From: Acidovorax sp. A79
Lineage (GTDB): Bacteria > Pseudomonadota > Gammaproteobacteria > Burkholderiales > Burkholderiaceae_C
NCBI RefSeq assembly: GCF_041154505.1
Contig: NZ_AP028672.1
Span: 2,312,001 to 2,376,000, forward strand
Reading direction: 5' to 3'
DNA: 64,000 nucleotides
Positions 46,757 to 55,029 of the stretch are shown here, one piece after another. A model generated the notes under the pieces. That model was given only the letters and a program-made list of their open reading frames with translations. It searched no databases and was not told the DNA's origin. The translations under genes and the position numbers were made by a program. Position 1 is the stretch's first letter. Every line of letters starts with the position of its first letter.

Positions 46757-47272
46757 CTAGCGCGGGATGACCCGGGGCCGCCGGATCCGGCCCTGCAGCT
46801 GCAGGATGCCGTAGAGCAGCGCCTCGGCCGTGGGCGGGCAGCCGGGCACGTACACGTCCACCGGCACGATGCGGTCGCAGCCCCGCACCACCGAGTAGCT
46901 GTAGTGGTAGTAGCCTCCGCCATTGGCGCACGAGCCCATGGAGATCACATAGCGGGGTTCGGGCATCTGGTCGTAGACCTTGCGGATGGCGGGCGCCATC
47001 TTGTTGGTCAGCGTGCCGGCCACGATCATCAGGTCGCTGTGGCGCGGACTGGAGCGCGGGATGATGCCGAAGCGGTCCAGGTCGTAGCGCGCCATGGCCG
47101 CGTGCATCATCTCCACGGCGCAGCAGGCCAGGCCAAAGGTCATGAACCACAGGCTGTCGGAGCGCGCGGCCTGGACCACGTCGTCCAGCCGGGCCAGCAT
47201 GAATCCATCGCGCTCCAGCGTGGGAGCCGCCTCGGCGGGGAAAGGGGGGTGGGAGGAGGAGGAGGAAGCCAT
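46757..47272 (-). CDS. Orphan NADH:quinone oxidoreductase subunit B paralogue
   Basis: This 171-residue protein is plainly NuoB-like: [40 protein letters not shown] and [20 protein letters not shown]. All four ligands of the 4Fe-4S cluster N2 are kept (Cys50, Cys51, Cys115, Cys145). Unlike the usual nuoA-N operon it stands alone, with no other complex I subunit in the window, and its first about 35 residues are serine- and proline-rich. The start at 47272 has GGAGGAGGAGGAAGCC upstream. It could be a spare NuoB, or a subunit of a different quinone- or hydrogenase-type complex. Confidence 0.88.
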   Translation of the reverse strand: MASSSSSHPPFPAEAAPTLERDGFMLARLDDVVQAARSDSLWFMTFGLACCAVEMMHAAMARYDLDRFGIIPRSSPRHSDLMIVAGTLTNKMAPAIRKVYDQMPEPRYVISMGSCANGGGYYHYSYSVVRGCDRIVPVDVYVPGCPPTAEALLYGILQLQGRIRRPRVIPR

Positions 47273-47403
47273 GGCGGCATCTTGGCGAGGCCGCTGCCCG
47301 CCGTCTTGAAGCAAAGCGACCTCAGGGCCGCCCGCCGCGCCCTGCGACAATGCCCGGCCGTGCGGGCGCATTTCCAGCCAGTCCGTGCGGCCGAAGGCCT
47401 GAC

Positions 47404-47987
47404 TTATGCACAAAACTGGCGCAGGACCCGCGCCGTCCGCGCGGCGCGGCACGCCGGGCAGGCCCGAACGGAAATATTCTCAACCAGCACGTAAGTCATT
47501 GATTTCAAAGGATGTAGCAGGACTGCTTTTTTTGCGGGCATTCCGGCGAAAGCACGGCGGCACAAGGGCTTGCACGCCAAACACAGGGGATATCAACAAA
47601 GTTATCCACAGAAATTCTGGATTTCTCGCAAAACCTGAGGCAAATCAAGCACTTGCGGCCTACATCGCAGGAAAGCCTCAGCAGGGAATGGGGCGGCTAG
47701 CACAATTTTGGGGCTTCCCCGGGCCTTGACGGCCGATCGATGTTCGACTTATGCACACAAATCTTGATGCGACGCAACATAATCGGGCCCGGCAGCCTTA
47801 GCACAGAATTTGTACCGAAAATCCTTCAGATGATTGATTCATAAGGATTTTTTGGAGCTGCCGATTTTGTGTGCAATCTGTTCAGGCCCAGTATTCATGC
47901 GGGTCGGCAGGGTGCCGGGGCAGGATGTCAACAAAGTTATCCACAGAAAGACGGGATTACTCGCTCGCTCCAACAAATCAAGCACTT
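47404..47987. other. DnaA-box cluster in a gene-free low-GC region (candidate replication origin or DnaA locus)
   Basis: The 768 bases between the NuoB-like gene and priA contain no gene that I can support. They hold four perfect TTATNCACA boxes on the plus strand: TTATGCACA at 47404-47412 and 47749-47757, and TTATCCACA at 47602-47610 and 47937-47945. Both TTATCCACA boxes sit in an identical 22-base context (47593-47614 and 47928-47949), each followed 37-39 bases later by the same 14-mer CAAATCAAGCACTT (47641, 47974). By hand count G+C is about 51 % over 47461-48000, far below the surroundings. The AT-richest part, 47821-47856, could be an unwinding element. dnaA itself is not in this window. 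Confidence 0.6.
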
Positions 47988-48040
47988 AGCCCCCGAACCT
48001 CCACACCGCCTCCACAAGCCTCTGTAACTCGCTCCCGTCC

Positions 48041-50164
48041 GTGTCCGCCTCCCTCGCCATCGTCCACGTCGCGCTGCACACCCCGTCCCACAGCGGCGTG
48101 GGGGACCTGCTCAGCTACGCCAGCCCCCAGGCCCTGCCGCCCGGCACGCTGGTGCGGGTGCCGCTCGGAAGCCGCGAAGTGCTGGGCGTGGTGTGGGACG
48201 CGGCCGAGGGCACCGGCGAGTTGCCCGAGGGGGCCACCCTGCGCCCCATCGCGGGCGTGCTGGAGGGCGTGGCCCCGCTGGACCTGCCCTGGCGCCGCCT
48301 GGTGGCCTTTGCCGCGCGCTACTACCAGCGCGCGCTGGGCGAAGTGGCGCTGGCGGCCCTGCCGCCCCAGCTGCGCGATTTGCGGCCCGAGCAGCTGGCC
48401 CGCCGCCTGCGCCGCCCCGCGAAGGCGGCCGGGGACACCACGGACGCTATGCAAACAATAGCACTCACCGCTGAACAGGAAAGCGCCAGGGCCCGGATTT
48501 CTTCAGAATCCGGCCCCTTCCTGCTGTTCGGCAGCACCGGCAGCGGCAAGACCGAGGTGTACCTGCGCTGCGCCCAGGAGATGCTGGAGGCGGACCCGGC
48601 GGCGCAGGCGCTGGTGATGGTGCCCGAGATCAACCTCACGCCCCAGCTGGAGGAGCGCTTCGTCTCCCGCTTCGCCCCGCGGTTCGGCGCGGGGGCCGTC
48701 GTCTCGCTGCACAGCGGCATGACGAACCCCCAGCGCCTCAAGAGCTGGCTGGCCGCGCACGGCGGCGCCGCGCGCATCGTGCTGGGCACGCGCATGGCGG
48801 TGTTCGCGAGCATGCCGGGCCTCAAGCTCATCGTGGTCGACGAGGAGCACGACCCCAGCTACAAGCAGCAGGAGGGCGCCCGCTACTCCGCGCGCGACCT
48901 GGCCATCTGGCGCGGGCGCGAGCAGGGCGCCAAGGTGCTTCTGGGCTCGGCCACGCCCTCGCTGGAAAGCTGGCACGCCAGCCGCCCGCCCACGCCGGAC
49001 GACCCGGAGGGCGGGCGCTACGCGCGCCTGGCCATGCCCAGCCGGATCGGCGCGGGCGCCCTGGCGCGGGTGCGCCGCGTGGACATGAACCAGCAGCCGC
49101 GCCGCGCGATCTTCAGCGCCCCGCTGCTGGCCGCCATCACCGAACGCGTGGCGCGCGGCGAGCAGAGCATGGTGCTGCTCAACCGGCGCGGCTACGCCCC
49201 CGTGCTGCACTGCGCCGACTGCGGCTGGAAAAGCGACTGCCCGCACTGCAGCGCCCACCAGGTCTTCCACAAGGCCGACCGCACCCTGCGCTGCCACCAC
49301 TGCGGCTACACCGTGCGCGTGCCCCGCGCCTGCCCCACCTGCGGCAGCCCCGACATCCACTCCATGGGGCGGGGCACGGAGCAGCTGGAGGAGCAGCTCT
49401 CCGCCCTGCTGTCCGAGGTGCTGCGGCCCGACCGCACGCCCGCCCGCATCGCCCGCATCGACGCCGATACCACCAAGGCCAAGGGCGCGCTGGAGGCCCA
49501 GCTGGCACAGGTGCACGCGGGCGAGGTGGATGTGCTCGTGGGCACGCAGATGATCGCCAAGGGCCATGACTTCCGGCGCATCACGCTGGTGGCGGCCGTG
49601 CAGCCGGACGGCGCGCTGTTCAGCAGCGACTTCCGCGCGCCCGAGCGCCTGTTCGCGCTGCTCATGCAGGCCGCCGGCCGCGCGGGGCGCGACGCCGCCT
49701 ACATGGCCGCGCAGGGCACCCAGTGCGAGATGTGGATCCAGAGCTACCACCCCAAGCACCCGGTGTACGAGGCGCTGCGCACCCACGACTACCCCGCCTT
49801 CGCCGCCCAGCAGCTCCAGGAGCGCGAGGAGGCCGCCATGCCCCCGTTCGCCTACCAGGCCCTGGTGCGCGCCGATGCCCGCACGCAGGAGGTGGCCCAG
49901 GGCTTCCTGGCCGCCGCCACGGCCGCCGCCCATGCCGCCGGCCTGCCGGGGCTGGACGCGGTCACGCTGTTTCCCCCGGTGCCGCTGACCATCCAGCGCG
50001 TGGCCAACGTGGAGCGCGCCCAGATGCTGATGGAAAGCCCGAGCCGCGCCGCGCTACAGCGCTTCCTGGCCGCCTGGCAGCCGGTGCTGCAGGCCACGCG
50101 CGCCCAGCCCGCGCACAAGGGGCTGGTGCGCTGGCTGGTGGATGTGGACCCGCTGGTGATCTAG
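48041..50164 (+). CDS. priA: Primosomal replication-restart helicase PriA
   Basis: This 707-residue helicase reloads the replisome at stalled forks. It starts with GTG (SASLAIVHVALHTP). The N-terminal DNA-binding part (residues about 1-115) includes VGDLLSYASP and GTLVRVPLGSREVLGVVW. Then come Walker A GSTGSGKTEVYL (from 164), DEEHD (Walker B), and the zinc-binding insertion CADCGWKSDCPHC...CHHCGY...CPTCGS (from Cys391). NRRGYAP and QAAGRAGRD belong to the second helicase lobe. A degenerate copy of the palindromic repeat may form the linker codons at 48454-48497. It lies directly downstream of the DnaA-box region. Confidence 0.96.
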   Translation: MSASLAIVHVALHTPSHSGVGDLLSYASPQALPPGTLVRVPLGSREVLGVVWDAAEGTGELPEGATLRPIAGVLEGVAPLDLPWRRLVAFAARYYQRALGEVALAALPPQLRDLRPEQLARRLRRPAKAAGDTTDAMQTIALTAEQESARARISSESGPFLLFGSTGSGKTEVYLRCAQEMLEADPAAQALVMVPEINLTPQLEERFVSRFAPRFGAGAVVSLHSGMTNPQRLKSWLAAHGGAARIVLGTRMAVFASMPGLKLIVVDEEHDPSYKQQEGARYSARDLAIWRGREQGAKVLLGSATPSLESWHASRPPTPDDPEGGRYARLAMPSRIGAGALARVRRVDMNQQPRRAIFSAPLLAAITERVARGEQSMVLLNRRGYAPVLHCADCGWKSDCPHCSAHQVFHKADRTLRCHHCGYTVRVPRACPTCGSPDIHSMGRGTEQLEEQLSALLSEVLRPDRTPARIARIDADTTKAKGALEAQLAQVHAGEVDVLVGTQMIAKGHDFRRITLVAAVQPDGALFSSDFRAPERLFALLMQAAGRAGRDAAYMAAQGTQCEMWIQSYHPKHPVYEALRTHDYPAFAAQQLQEREEAAMPPFAYQALVRADARTQEVAQGFLAAATAAAHAAGLPGLDAVTLFPPVPLTIQRVANVERAQMLMESPSRAALQRFLAAWQPVLQATRAQPAHKGLVRWLVDVDPLVI

Positions 50165-50186
50165 GCTCAAGATCCAGGGGCTTCAT

Positions 50187-50223
50187 GGCCCTGGCGCTTG
50201 ATGGACATGCGCGGATAGCTATT
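50187..50223 (-). repeat. Palindromic AGCGCTT repeat, copy after priA
   Basis: On the minus strand AATAGCTATCCGCGCATGTC then CATCAAGCGCCAGGGCC, a diverged copy resembling the one at 61495. It lies in the gap between the convergent priA and esterase genes. Confidence 0.65.
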
Positions 50224-50303
50224 TAATTGATAGCAAATTCCGCCACGCCCGCGCATCCTCGCACCCGGCGGATTCCGGGCCGGGGTGCGCGCAGGCCATC
50301 CGG

Positions 50304-51176
50304 TCACCCCTGGCGGCACTGCCGGTCCACGTACTGCAGGGCGTCGGGCAACGCGTCGCGGAACACCAGCCACTCGTGGTCGCCGTCGATCACGCGCAGC
50401 TCCACCTGCTTGGGCTGAATCTGGTACATCCGCCAGTACAGGGTGGCCGACATGGGAGCGATGCCCAGATAGTCGTGGTCGCCCGAGACGATCCACATCG
50501 GCACACGCGGCGTGCCCGCCTTGTAGGCGTCGAGCGCCGCCGCGTAGTTCAGCGACTTCCAGGTGTCGGGGTCAAACTGCCCGTCGCGCACGAACTGCGG
50601 GGTGCGCCGTGCCGCCGAGGTGTCCGGCGGCAGCGGGTCATAGATGGCGGGGCTGATCACCGCCGCGGCGCAGAACTGCGTGGGGTTGCGCAGCGACAGG
50701 TTCAACGCGCCGTAGCCCCCCATCGACAGGCCGCCGATGGCCCGGCCGCTGCGCTCCTTTTGCACGCGGTAGCGCGACTCGACGTAGGGCAGCAGGTCTT
50801 TCATGATGGCGGTGCCCGCCTTCTCGGCCGCGCCGTCGGCCCACCACGACGCCGGGCCCGCCGTGGGCATGACCACGACCGACGGGCGGATCAGCCCGCG
50901 CTTGATGAGGCCGTCCAGGGTCTCGACCGCGCCCCCCTTGGTGCGCCATTCGTTCTCGTCGCCGCCCGCGCCGTGCAGCAGGTAGACCACGGGATAGTTC
51001 ACCGTGCCGCCGGGCTGGTAGCCGTCGGGCACATACACCGTGAACTTCACGTCGCGGCCCAGCGCGGCCGAGGGTGCCTGGTCGGCAAACACCTGGCCTG
51101 CCTGCGCGGTGGCGGCGGCGGAAAGAACGGCGGCCGCTGCCAGCCAGCTCCGAAAACAAGGCTTCGCAAAACGCAT
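50304..51176 (-). CDS. Secreted esterase (esterase D / feruloyl esterase-like)
   Basis: This 290-residue alpha/beta hydrolase has a signal peptide (cleavage near AQAG, residue 26). The catalytic triad is likely Ser151 in GGLSMGGYGAL, Asp233 or Asp235 in VSGDHDYLG and His267 in DGDHEWLVF. YLLHGAGGDENEW gives the oxyanion-hole loop. It resembles the PF00756 esterases that act on acyl or feruloyl esters. GAGGAGACCTCC precedes the ATG at 51176; the longer frame is unsupported. It stands alone. Confidence 0.88.
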   Translation of the reverse strand: MRFAKPCFRSWLAAAAVLSAAATAQAGQVFADQAPSAALGRDVKFTVYVPDGYQPGGTVNYPVVYLLHGAGGDENEWRTKGGAVETLDGLIKRGLIRPSVVVMPTAGPASWWADGAAEKAGTAIMKDLLPYVESRYRVQKERSGRAIGGLSMGGYGALNLSLRNPTQFCAAAVISPAIYDPLPPDTSAARRTPQFVRDGQFDPDTWKSLNYAAALDAYKAGTPRVPMWIVSGDHDYLGIAPMSATLYWRMYQIQPKQVELRVIDGDHEWLVFRDALPDALQYVDRQCRQG

Positions 51177-51577
51177 GGAGGTCTCCTCATGAATGGATGG
51201 ATACGCCCATGCTGCAGTGGCACAGGCGATAGCATTGTGTGCGCACCACGCCACAGTGGACGTTTCGCCGGCGACAGGCGTGGATGAAGGCCTTCCCGGG
51301 CGCTGCGCCCCCCCGACCGTCACGCGCGATGCGGGCGCGCATGCTGGACGACCACACCCATCCGTTGGAGGCCAGGGCGCTGATCCTGTCCGGCGCGATC
51401 GGCAACCCACGGTCGCGCGGGCCCGATAAAACTTGCCTGCCGTGGGCTTGCCCCAGATACTGCGGCCTGGCACTCCAGCGCCTCGGGGCGTGGCTGTGCT
51501 GCGCGGGTCCGGTGGACCCGGCATCCAGGGCCCGTCGACCGGCCCCGTTCCCCCTTCCCTCGTCAGAAAGCCTGCCA
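51177..51577. other. 401-base intergenic stretch without a supported gene
   Basis: This is the gap between the divergent esterase and IPTL-CTERM genes. No open frame in it has a ribosome-binding site or protein-like composition in my reading. It contains one perfect stem-loop, CGGGTCC-GGT-GGACCCG at 51504-51520, about 58 bases before the IPTL-CTERM start, and otherwise I see nothing. Confidence 0.5.
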
Positions 51578-52306
51578 ATGACCGCCATTGTTCGTGCCCT
51601 GATCTTGCTGGCCCTCCTCTCGGGGGGGATCACCGTGCGCGCCCAGAACCTGCTCACCAACGGCAACTTCGACGCCGGCCTGGCCGGCTGGAGCACCTGG
51701 ACGGCGCCGCCGGGCTTCTGGGATGGCACCTGGATCCACAGCAACGATTGCGACATCTGGGTGCCCACCCAGTGCCCCTTCGGGGGTGCGGGCACCTCGC
51801 ACGCGCAGAAGAAGGGCAGCGGCGCGGGCAATGCGCACGGCGGCCTGTTCCAGACCGTGGCGGTGACCCCCGGGCGGGTGTACCGGCTGCGCGGCGCCTG
51901 GTCAGGGGGCGTGACGGGCAATGCGGGCGGCAACGCCACCTGGTGGGAGGTCGTGGCCTACGACGGCGCCGTGGGGGCCGCCACCATCGACGCCGCGCCC
52001 GGCCCGCTGGACACGATGATCGCCCGCCGCGACGTCTCGAACCTCGCGCTCAACGGGGTATTCCAGTTCCAGTGGGAGCCGTTCGATGCCACCTTCACCG
52101 CCGCCTCGAGCCAGGTGACCATCGCGCTGAAGACCGGCAGCTTCTTCACCTTCGACGCGGCGGGCTACCACGACGACCTCGTGCTCGAAGAAGTGGCGCC
52201 CAGCCAAATTCCCGTCAACTCGCCCTGGGCGCTGGCGATGCTTTGCCTGGTGCTTCTGGCGACCGGTGCCTGGCTGCGGCGGAGCCAGGGGATGCGCCCC
52301 AGGTAG
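51578..52306 (+). CDS. IPTL-CTERM sorting-signal surface protein
   Basis: This 242-residue protein has a signal peptide (MTAIVRALILLALLSGGITV then RAQ) and a body that begins NLLTNGNFDAGLAGWSTW, the opening of many jelly-roll carbohydrate-binding-type modules. The C-terminus has the tripartite pattern IPVNSPWALAMLCLVLLATG, AWLRRSQ (from residue 211). This is a variant of the IPTL-CTERM signal (motif, membrane segment, basic tail) handled by exosortase-type enzymes. It is probably exported, cut and displayed on the outer surface. No exosortase gene is present here. It stands alone. Confidence 0.75.
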   Translation: MTAIVRALILLALLSGGITVRAQNLLTNGNFDAGLAGWSTWTAPPGFWDGTWIHSNDCDIWVPTQCPFGGAGTSHAQKKGSGAGNAHGGLFQTVAVTPGRVYRLRGAWSGGVTGNAGGNATWWEVVAYDGAVGAATIDAAPGPLDTMIARRDVSNLALNGVFQFQWEPFDATFTAASSQVTIALKTGSFFTFDAAGYHDDLVLEEVAPSQIPVNSPWALAMLCLVLLATGAWLRRSQGMRPR

Positions 52307-52336
52307 GGGGCGGCACAAATTTTCAAGTGCTTCTTG

Positions 52337-52383
52337 GCCCCCAGCGCTTTGCCAGAAAGCGCTGAAAGCTATCGAAAATATAG
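52337..52383 (-). repeat. Palindromic AGCGCTT repeat, copy after the IPTL-CTERM gene
   Basis: On the minus strand ATTTTCGATAGCTTTCAGCG, then CTTTCTGGCAAAGCGCTGG: two AGCGC arms facing each other in the gap between two convergent genes. Confidence 0.75.
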
Positions 52384-52386
52384 CAA

Positions 52387-53340
52387 TCAGGCCAGCAGCG
52401 CCACCGCCGCCGAAAAGCTCAGGAACGCCAGCGCCGTGGACACCAGGATGATCCGCGCCACGCGCCCGTTGTTGGCGCCAAACTTCTCGGCCAGCAGCGA
52501 GACGTTGCTGGCGCTGGGCAGGGCCGCCAGCAGCACCAGCACCGTGAGCGCGAACGGCGTGAGCGGCACCCCGAGCGCGATGGCCGCCGTGCCCGCGCCC
52601 CACACCAGCAGCGGGTGCACCAGCAGCTTGGCCAGCGCGATGGGCACGTAGTCGCGCGCGGGCACCTGCTCGTGCTGGTTCATCTGCGAGCGGGCCAGCA
52701 CCGCGCCGATGGTGAACAGCGCCACGGGCGAGGCCGCGTCGGCCAGCATGGCGATGGTCTTGTCGACCGGGCCCGGCAGCGTGAACTGCAGGGCCGATGC
52801 CAGCGCGCCCAGCGCGATCGACCAGGGCATGGGGTTGGTCGCCATGCCCTTGAAGGCGCTGCGCAGCGCCACGCCCACGCCGTGGGTGCCGGCGCCGTCC
52901 AGCCGCGACAGCGCGATGCACAGCGAGCTGGTGATGACCATGTCCACCACGATGGTGACGATGGCCGGGCCCGCGCTTTGCGCGCCCAGCAAGGCCACGA
53001 GCAGCGGGACCCCCATGAAGCCCGTGTTGGGAAAGGCGGCCACCAGCGCGCCGAAGGCCGCGTCGTTCCAGCCGATGCGCGCACTGCGCGTGAGCGCCAC
53101 CGTGCCGCCCACCATGGCCAGGGCGCACACCACGTACACGCCCGCCACGGCCGGGTCCAGCAGCTGCCCGATGGGCGTGCTGGCGCCAAAGCGGTACAGC
53201 ATGCAGGGCAGCGCGAAATACAGCACGAAGGCATTGAGCCCCGGGATGGCCGGCTGGGGCAGCACGCCGCGCCGCGCGGCCAGATAGCCGCAGAGCACGA
53301 GCGCGAAGAAGGGGAAGGTGATGAGCAGGACGGAGAGCAC
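52387..53340 (-). CDS. AEC-family transporter (auxin efflux carrier type)
   Basis: This 317-residue protein has about ten membrane segments in the pattern of the AEC family (PF03547). Landmarks are LNAFVLYFALPCMLYRFGA, AAFPNTGFMGVPLLVALLG and the C-terminal PSASNVSLLAEKFGANNGRV. Bacterial relatives move malonate, malate or other small carboxylates. The ATG at 53340 begins a membrane segment directly, which is normal. The substrate is unknown and there is no operon partner. Confidence 0.88.
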   Translation of the reverse strand: MLSVLLITFPFFALVLCGYLAARRGVLPQPAIPGLNAFVLYFALPCMLYRFGASTPIGQLLDPAVAGVYVVCALAMVGGTVALTRSARIGWNDAAFGALVAAFPNTGFMGVPLLVALLGAQSAGPAIVTIVVDMVITSSLCIALSRLDGAGTHGVGVALRSAFKGMATNPMPWSIALGALASALQFTLPGPVDKTIAMLADAASPVALFTIGAVLARSQMNQHEQVPARDYVPIALAKLLVHPLLVWGAGTAAIALGVPLTPFALTVLVLLAALPSASNVSLLAEKFGANNGRVARIILVSTALAFLSFSAAVALLA

Positions 53341-53474
53341 GGGGCTATTGTCCGTGCTGCGCGGCGCGGCCGGTCGCCGGGCGCCGGCGGCGGTCAGCGC
53401 AAAGTCAGGCGGGGGCCATCACCCCTGGCGAATGCACGGCGCGAGCGCCGGCGCGGCGGTGCCCTTGCGCGCCA

Positions 53475-54752
53475 CTACTGCTTGCGCTGCACGATCAGGT
53501 TGCGCTTGGCGTCCTCGGGGTAGGCGAAGGTGATGGCACCGTTCCTGACCATGCCGATGACCAGCATGTTGCGGGTGATGGCCTCCTTGTCCTGCACGCT
53601 GAACGGCTTGTCGTAGGTGGACACCACCCCGTAGTAGGTCTTCATCCTGCCCTCCAGCGATTCCTTGATGGCCTTGCCCGAGAGGTTGCCGTCGCGGATG
53701 CCGAGGAAGGAATACATCAGCAGGTACGTGGCGTCGTACGCGTTGGCCGCGGCCATGGGCACGGCCACCTTGCCGTTGTACTTGCGGGTGTAGCTCGACA
53801 GGAACGAGGCCCGGCGCTCGTTGCTCGGCTCGGCGATGAAGGTCTGCACCATGAGCGCGCCCTCGGCGGCGTCCTTGGCCCCTTCAAGGAAGAACGGGAA
53901 GGACAGCGGCCACGCGCCCACCTGGGGCACCTTCCAGCCCATCGCCTTCTTGCCGTTGGCGATGGTCGCGTTCTCCGGCCCCACGGTGTAGCTGTAGACC
54001 ACGTTGGCGCCCGCGGCGCGGGCGGCCGCGAGCTCGGCCGTGAGGTCCTTCACGCCCAGGTCGAAGCGCGCCACGTGCACGGGCTTGAGGTTCTTGGCCG
54101 CCAGCGCCGCCACCACGTCGTTGTAGCCGCCCTCGCCGTAGCCCGTCTTGTCGGCGAAGATGGCCACCTTGTCCCAGCCGCGCTTGACGATGTCGTCCAC
54201 CATGAAGGGCGCCTGCAGCGCGTCGCGGGCCTGCACCCGGAAGATGTAGCTGTCGGCGGCCGGGTACCTGGCCGTGACCGCCGTGCCCGTGGAGCACGGC
54301 ACGATGAGCGGGCTCCTGGCCTCCTGGAACAGGTCGATGGCCTTGAGCGCCACGCCGGTGTTGCAAAAGCCGATGGTGGCGACCACCTTCTCGCCCAGCA
54401 GCTCCTGCGAGACCTTGCGGCCCTGGTCCGGGTTGGCGGCGTCGTCCTTGATGACCAGCTCCAGCGGCCGCCCCAGGTAGCCGCCCACGGCGTTGATCTC
54501 GTCCACCGCGAGCTTGATGCCGTTGAGCATGGGCACCCCGAAATCCGCCGAAGGCCCCGTGAACGGGCCGACCACGCCGACACGCACCGGGGCGGTGCTG
54601 CCCAGCTGCGCGTGCGCCGGGGCCAGCGCGGCGGCGCAGGCCAGCAGGGCGGCGCCCAGGGCCCCACGGCCGCGGCGCCGGCGGGTACCAGGTTGCAGCG
54701 GTGCCCGGGCGCGAAGGGGGCGAAGGGCGCGGAGTGGGGCAGGAAGGTGCAT
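53475..54752 (-). CDS. ABC transporter substrate-binding protein, branched-chain type
   Basis: This 425-residue Peripla_BP_6 protein has a long, arginine-rich N-terminus followed by a hydrophobic signal segment (LGAALLACAAALAPAHAQ). The mature part begins VRVGVVGPFTGPSADFGVPM and contains VIKDDAANPDQGRKVSQELL and VIGFCNTGVALKA-like wording. The start at 54752 is chosen; a GTG at 54767 is possible. No permease or ATPase genes are adjacent, so it may share another transporter, perhaps the one at 24-28 kb. Confidence 0.85.
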   Translation of the reverse strand: MHLPAPLRALRPLRARAPLQPGTRRRRGRGALGAALLACAAALAPAHAQLGSTAPVRVGVVGPFTGPSADFGVPMLNGIKLAVDEINAVGGYLGRPLELVIKDDAANPDQGRKVSQELLGEKVVATIGFCNTGVALKAIDLFQEARSPLIVPCSTGTAVTARYPAADSYIFRVQARDALQAPFMVDDIVKRGWDKVAIFADKTGYGEGGYNDVVAALAAKNLKPVHVARFDLGVKDLTAELAAARAAGANVVYSYTVGPENATIANGKKAMGWKVPQVGAWPLSFPFFLEGAKDAAEGALMVQTFIAEPSNERRASFLSSYTRKYNGKVAVPMAAANAYDATYLLMYSFLGIRDGNLSGKAIKESLEGRMKTYYGVVSTYDKPFSVQDKEAITRNMLVIGMVRNGAITFAYPEDAKRNLIVQRKQ

Positions 54753-54918
54753 GGTGGGACTCGTCACGGCGCGGCCACCCGGATCGGGCGAAAACCGATG
54801 GGCGTAGTATCAAAGTGTGACGATCCCGTCCCTAGCGGGGTTTCCCGCAGCGCGGGGGCGGCGTCAGGCCCCTGTCAGACCCCGCCGGGCCCGGGGCCGG
54901 CCGCGGCGCAACCCGGCC

Positions 54919-54956
54919 CCGCCGGAGCGCGCCGGTATCATTGCGCGCTCCGGCGG
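54919..54956. promoter_or_regulatory. 14-base-pair perfect stem-loop upstream of rep
   Basis: CCGCCGGAGCGCGC pairs exactly with GCGCGCTCCGGCGG around the 10-base loop CGGTATCATT, 73 bases before the rep start codon. It has no T run, so it is not a normal terminator. The loop contains TATCAT, which resembles a -10 element. Confidence 0.55.
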
Positions 54957-55029
54957 CGCTGCGGTACGCCCGCCCCTGGGTGCCCCCGGCCCCTTCTTCC
55001 TCTCCTGCTTTTTCCTTCTTCCTCCATCC

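Noticed and set aside
47406..47729. A 107-codon frame across the DnaA-box region
   Set aside because: No ribosome-binding site, mixed composition and uneven codon use; it runs through the repeat modules and fits non-coding DNA.
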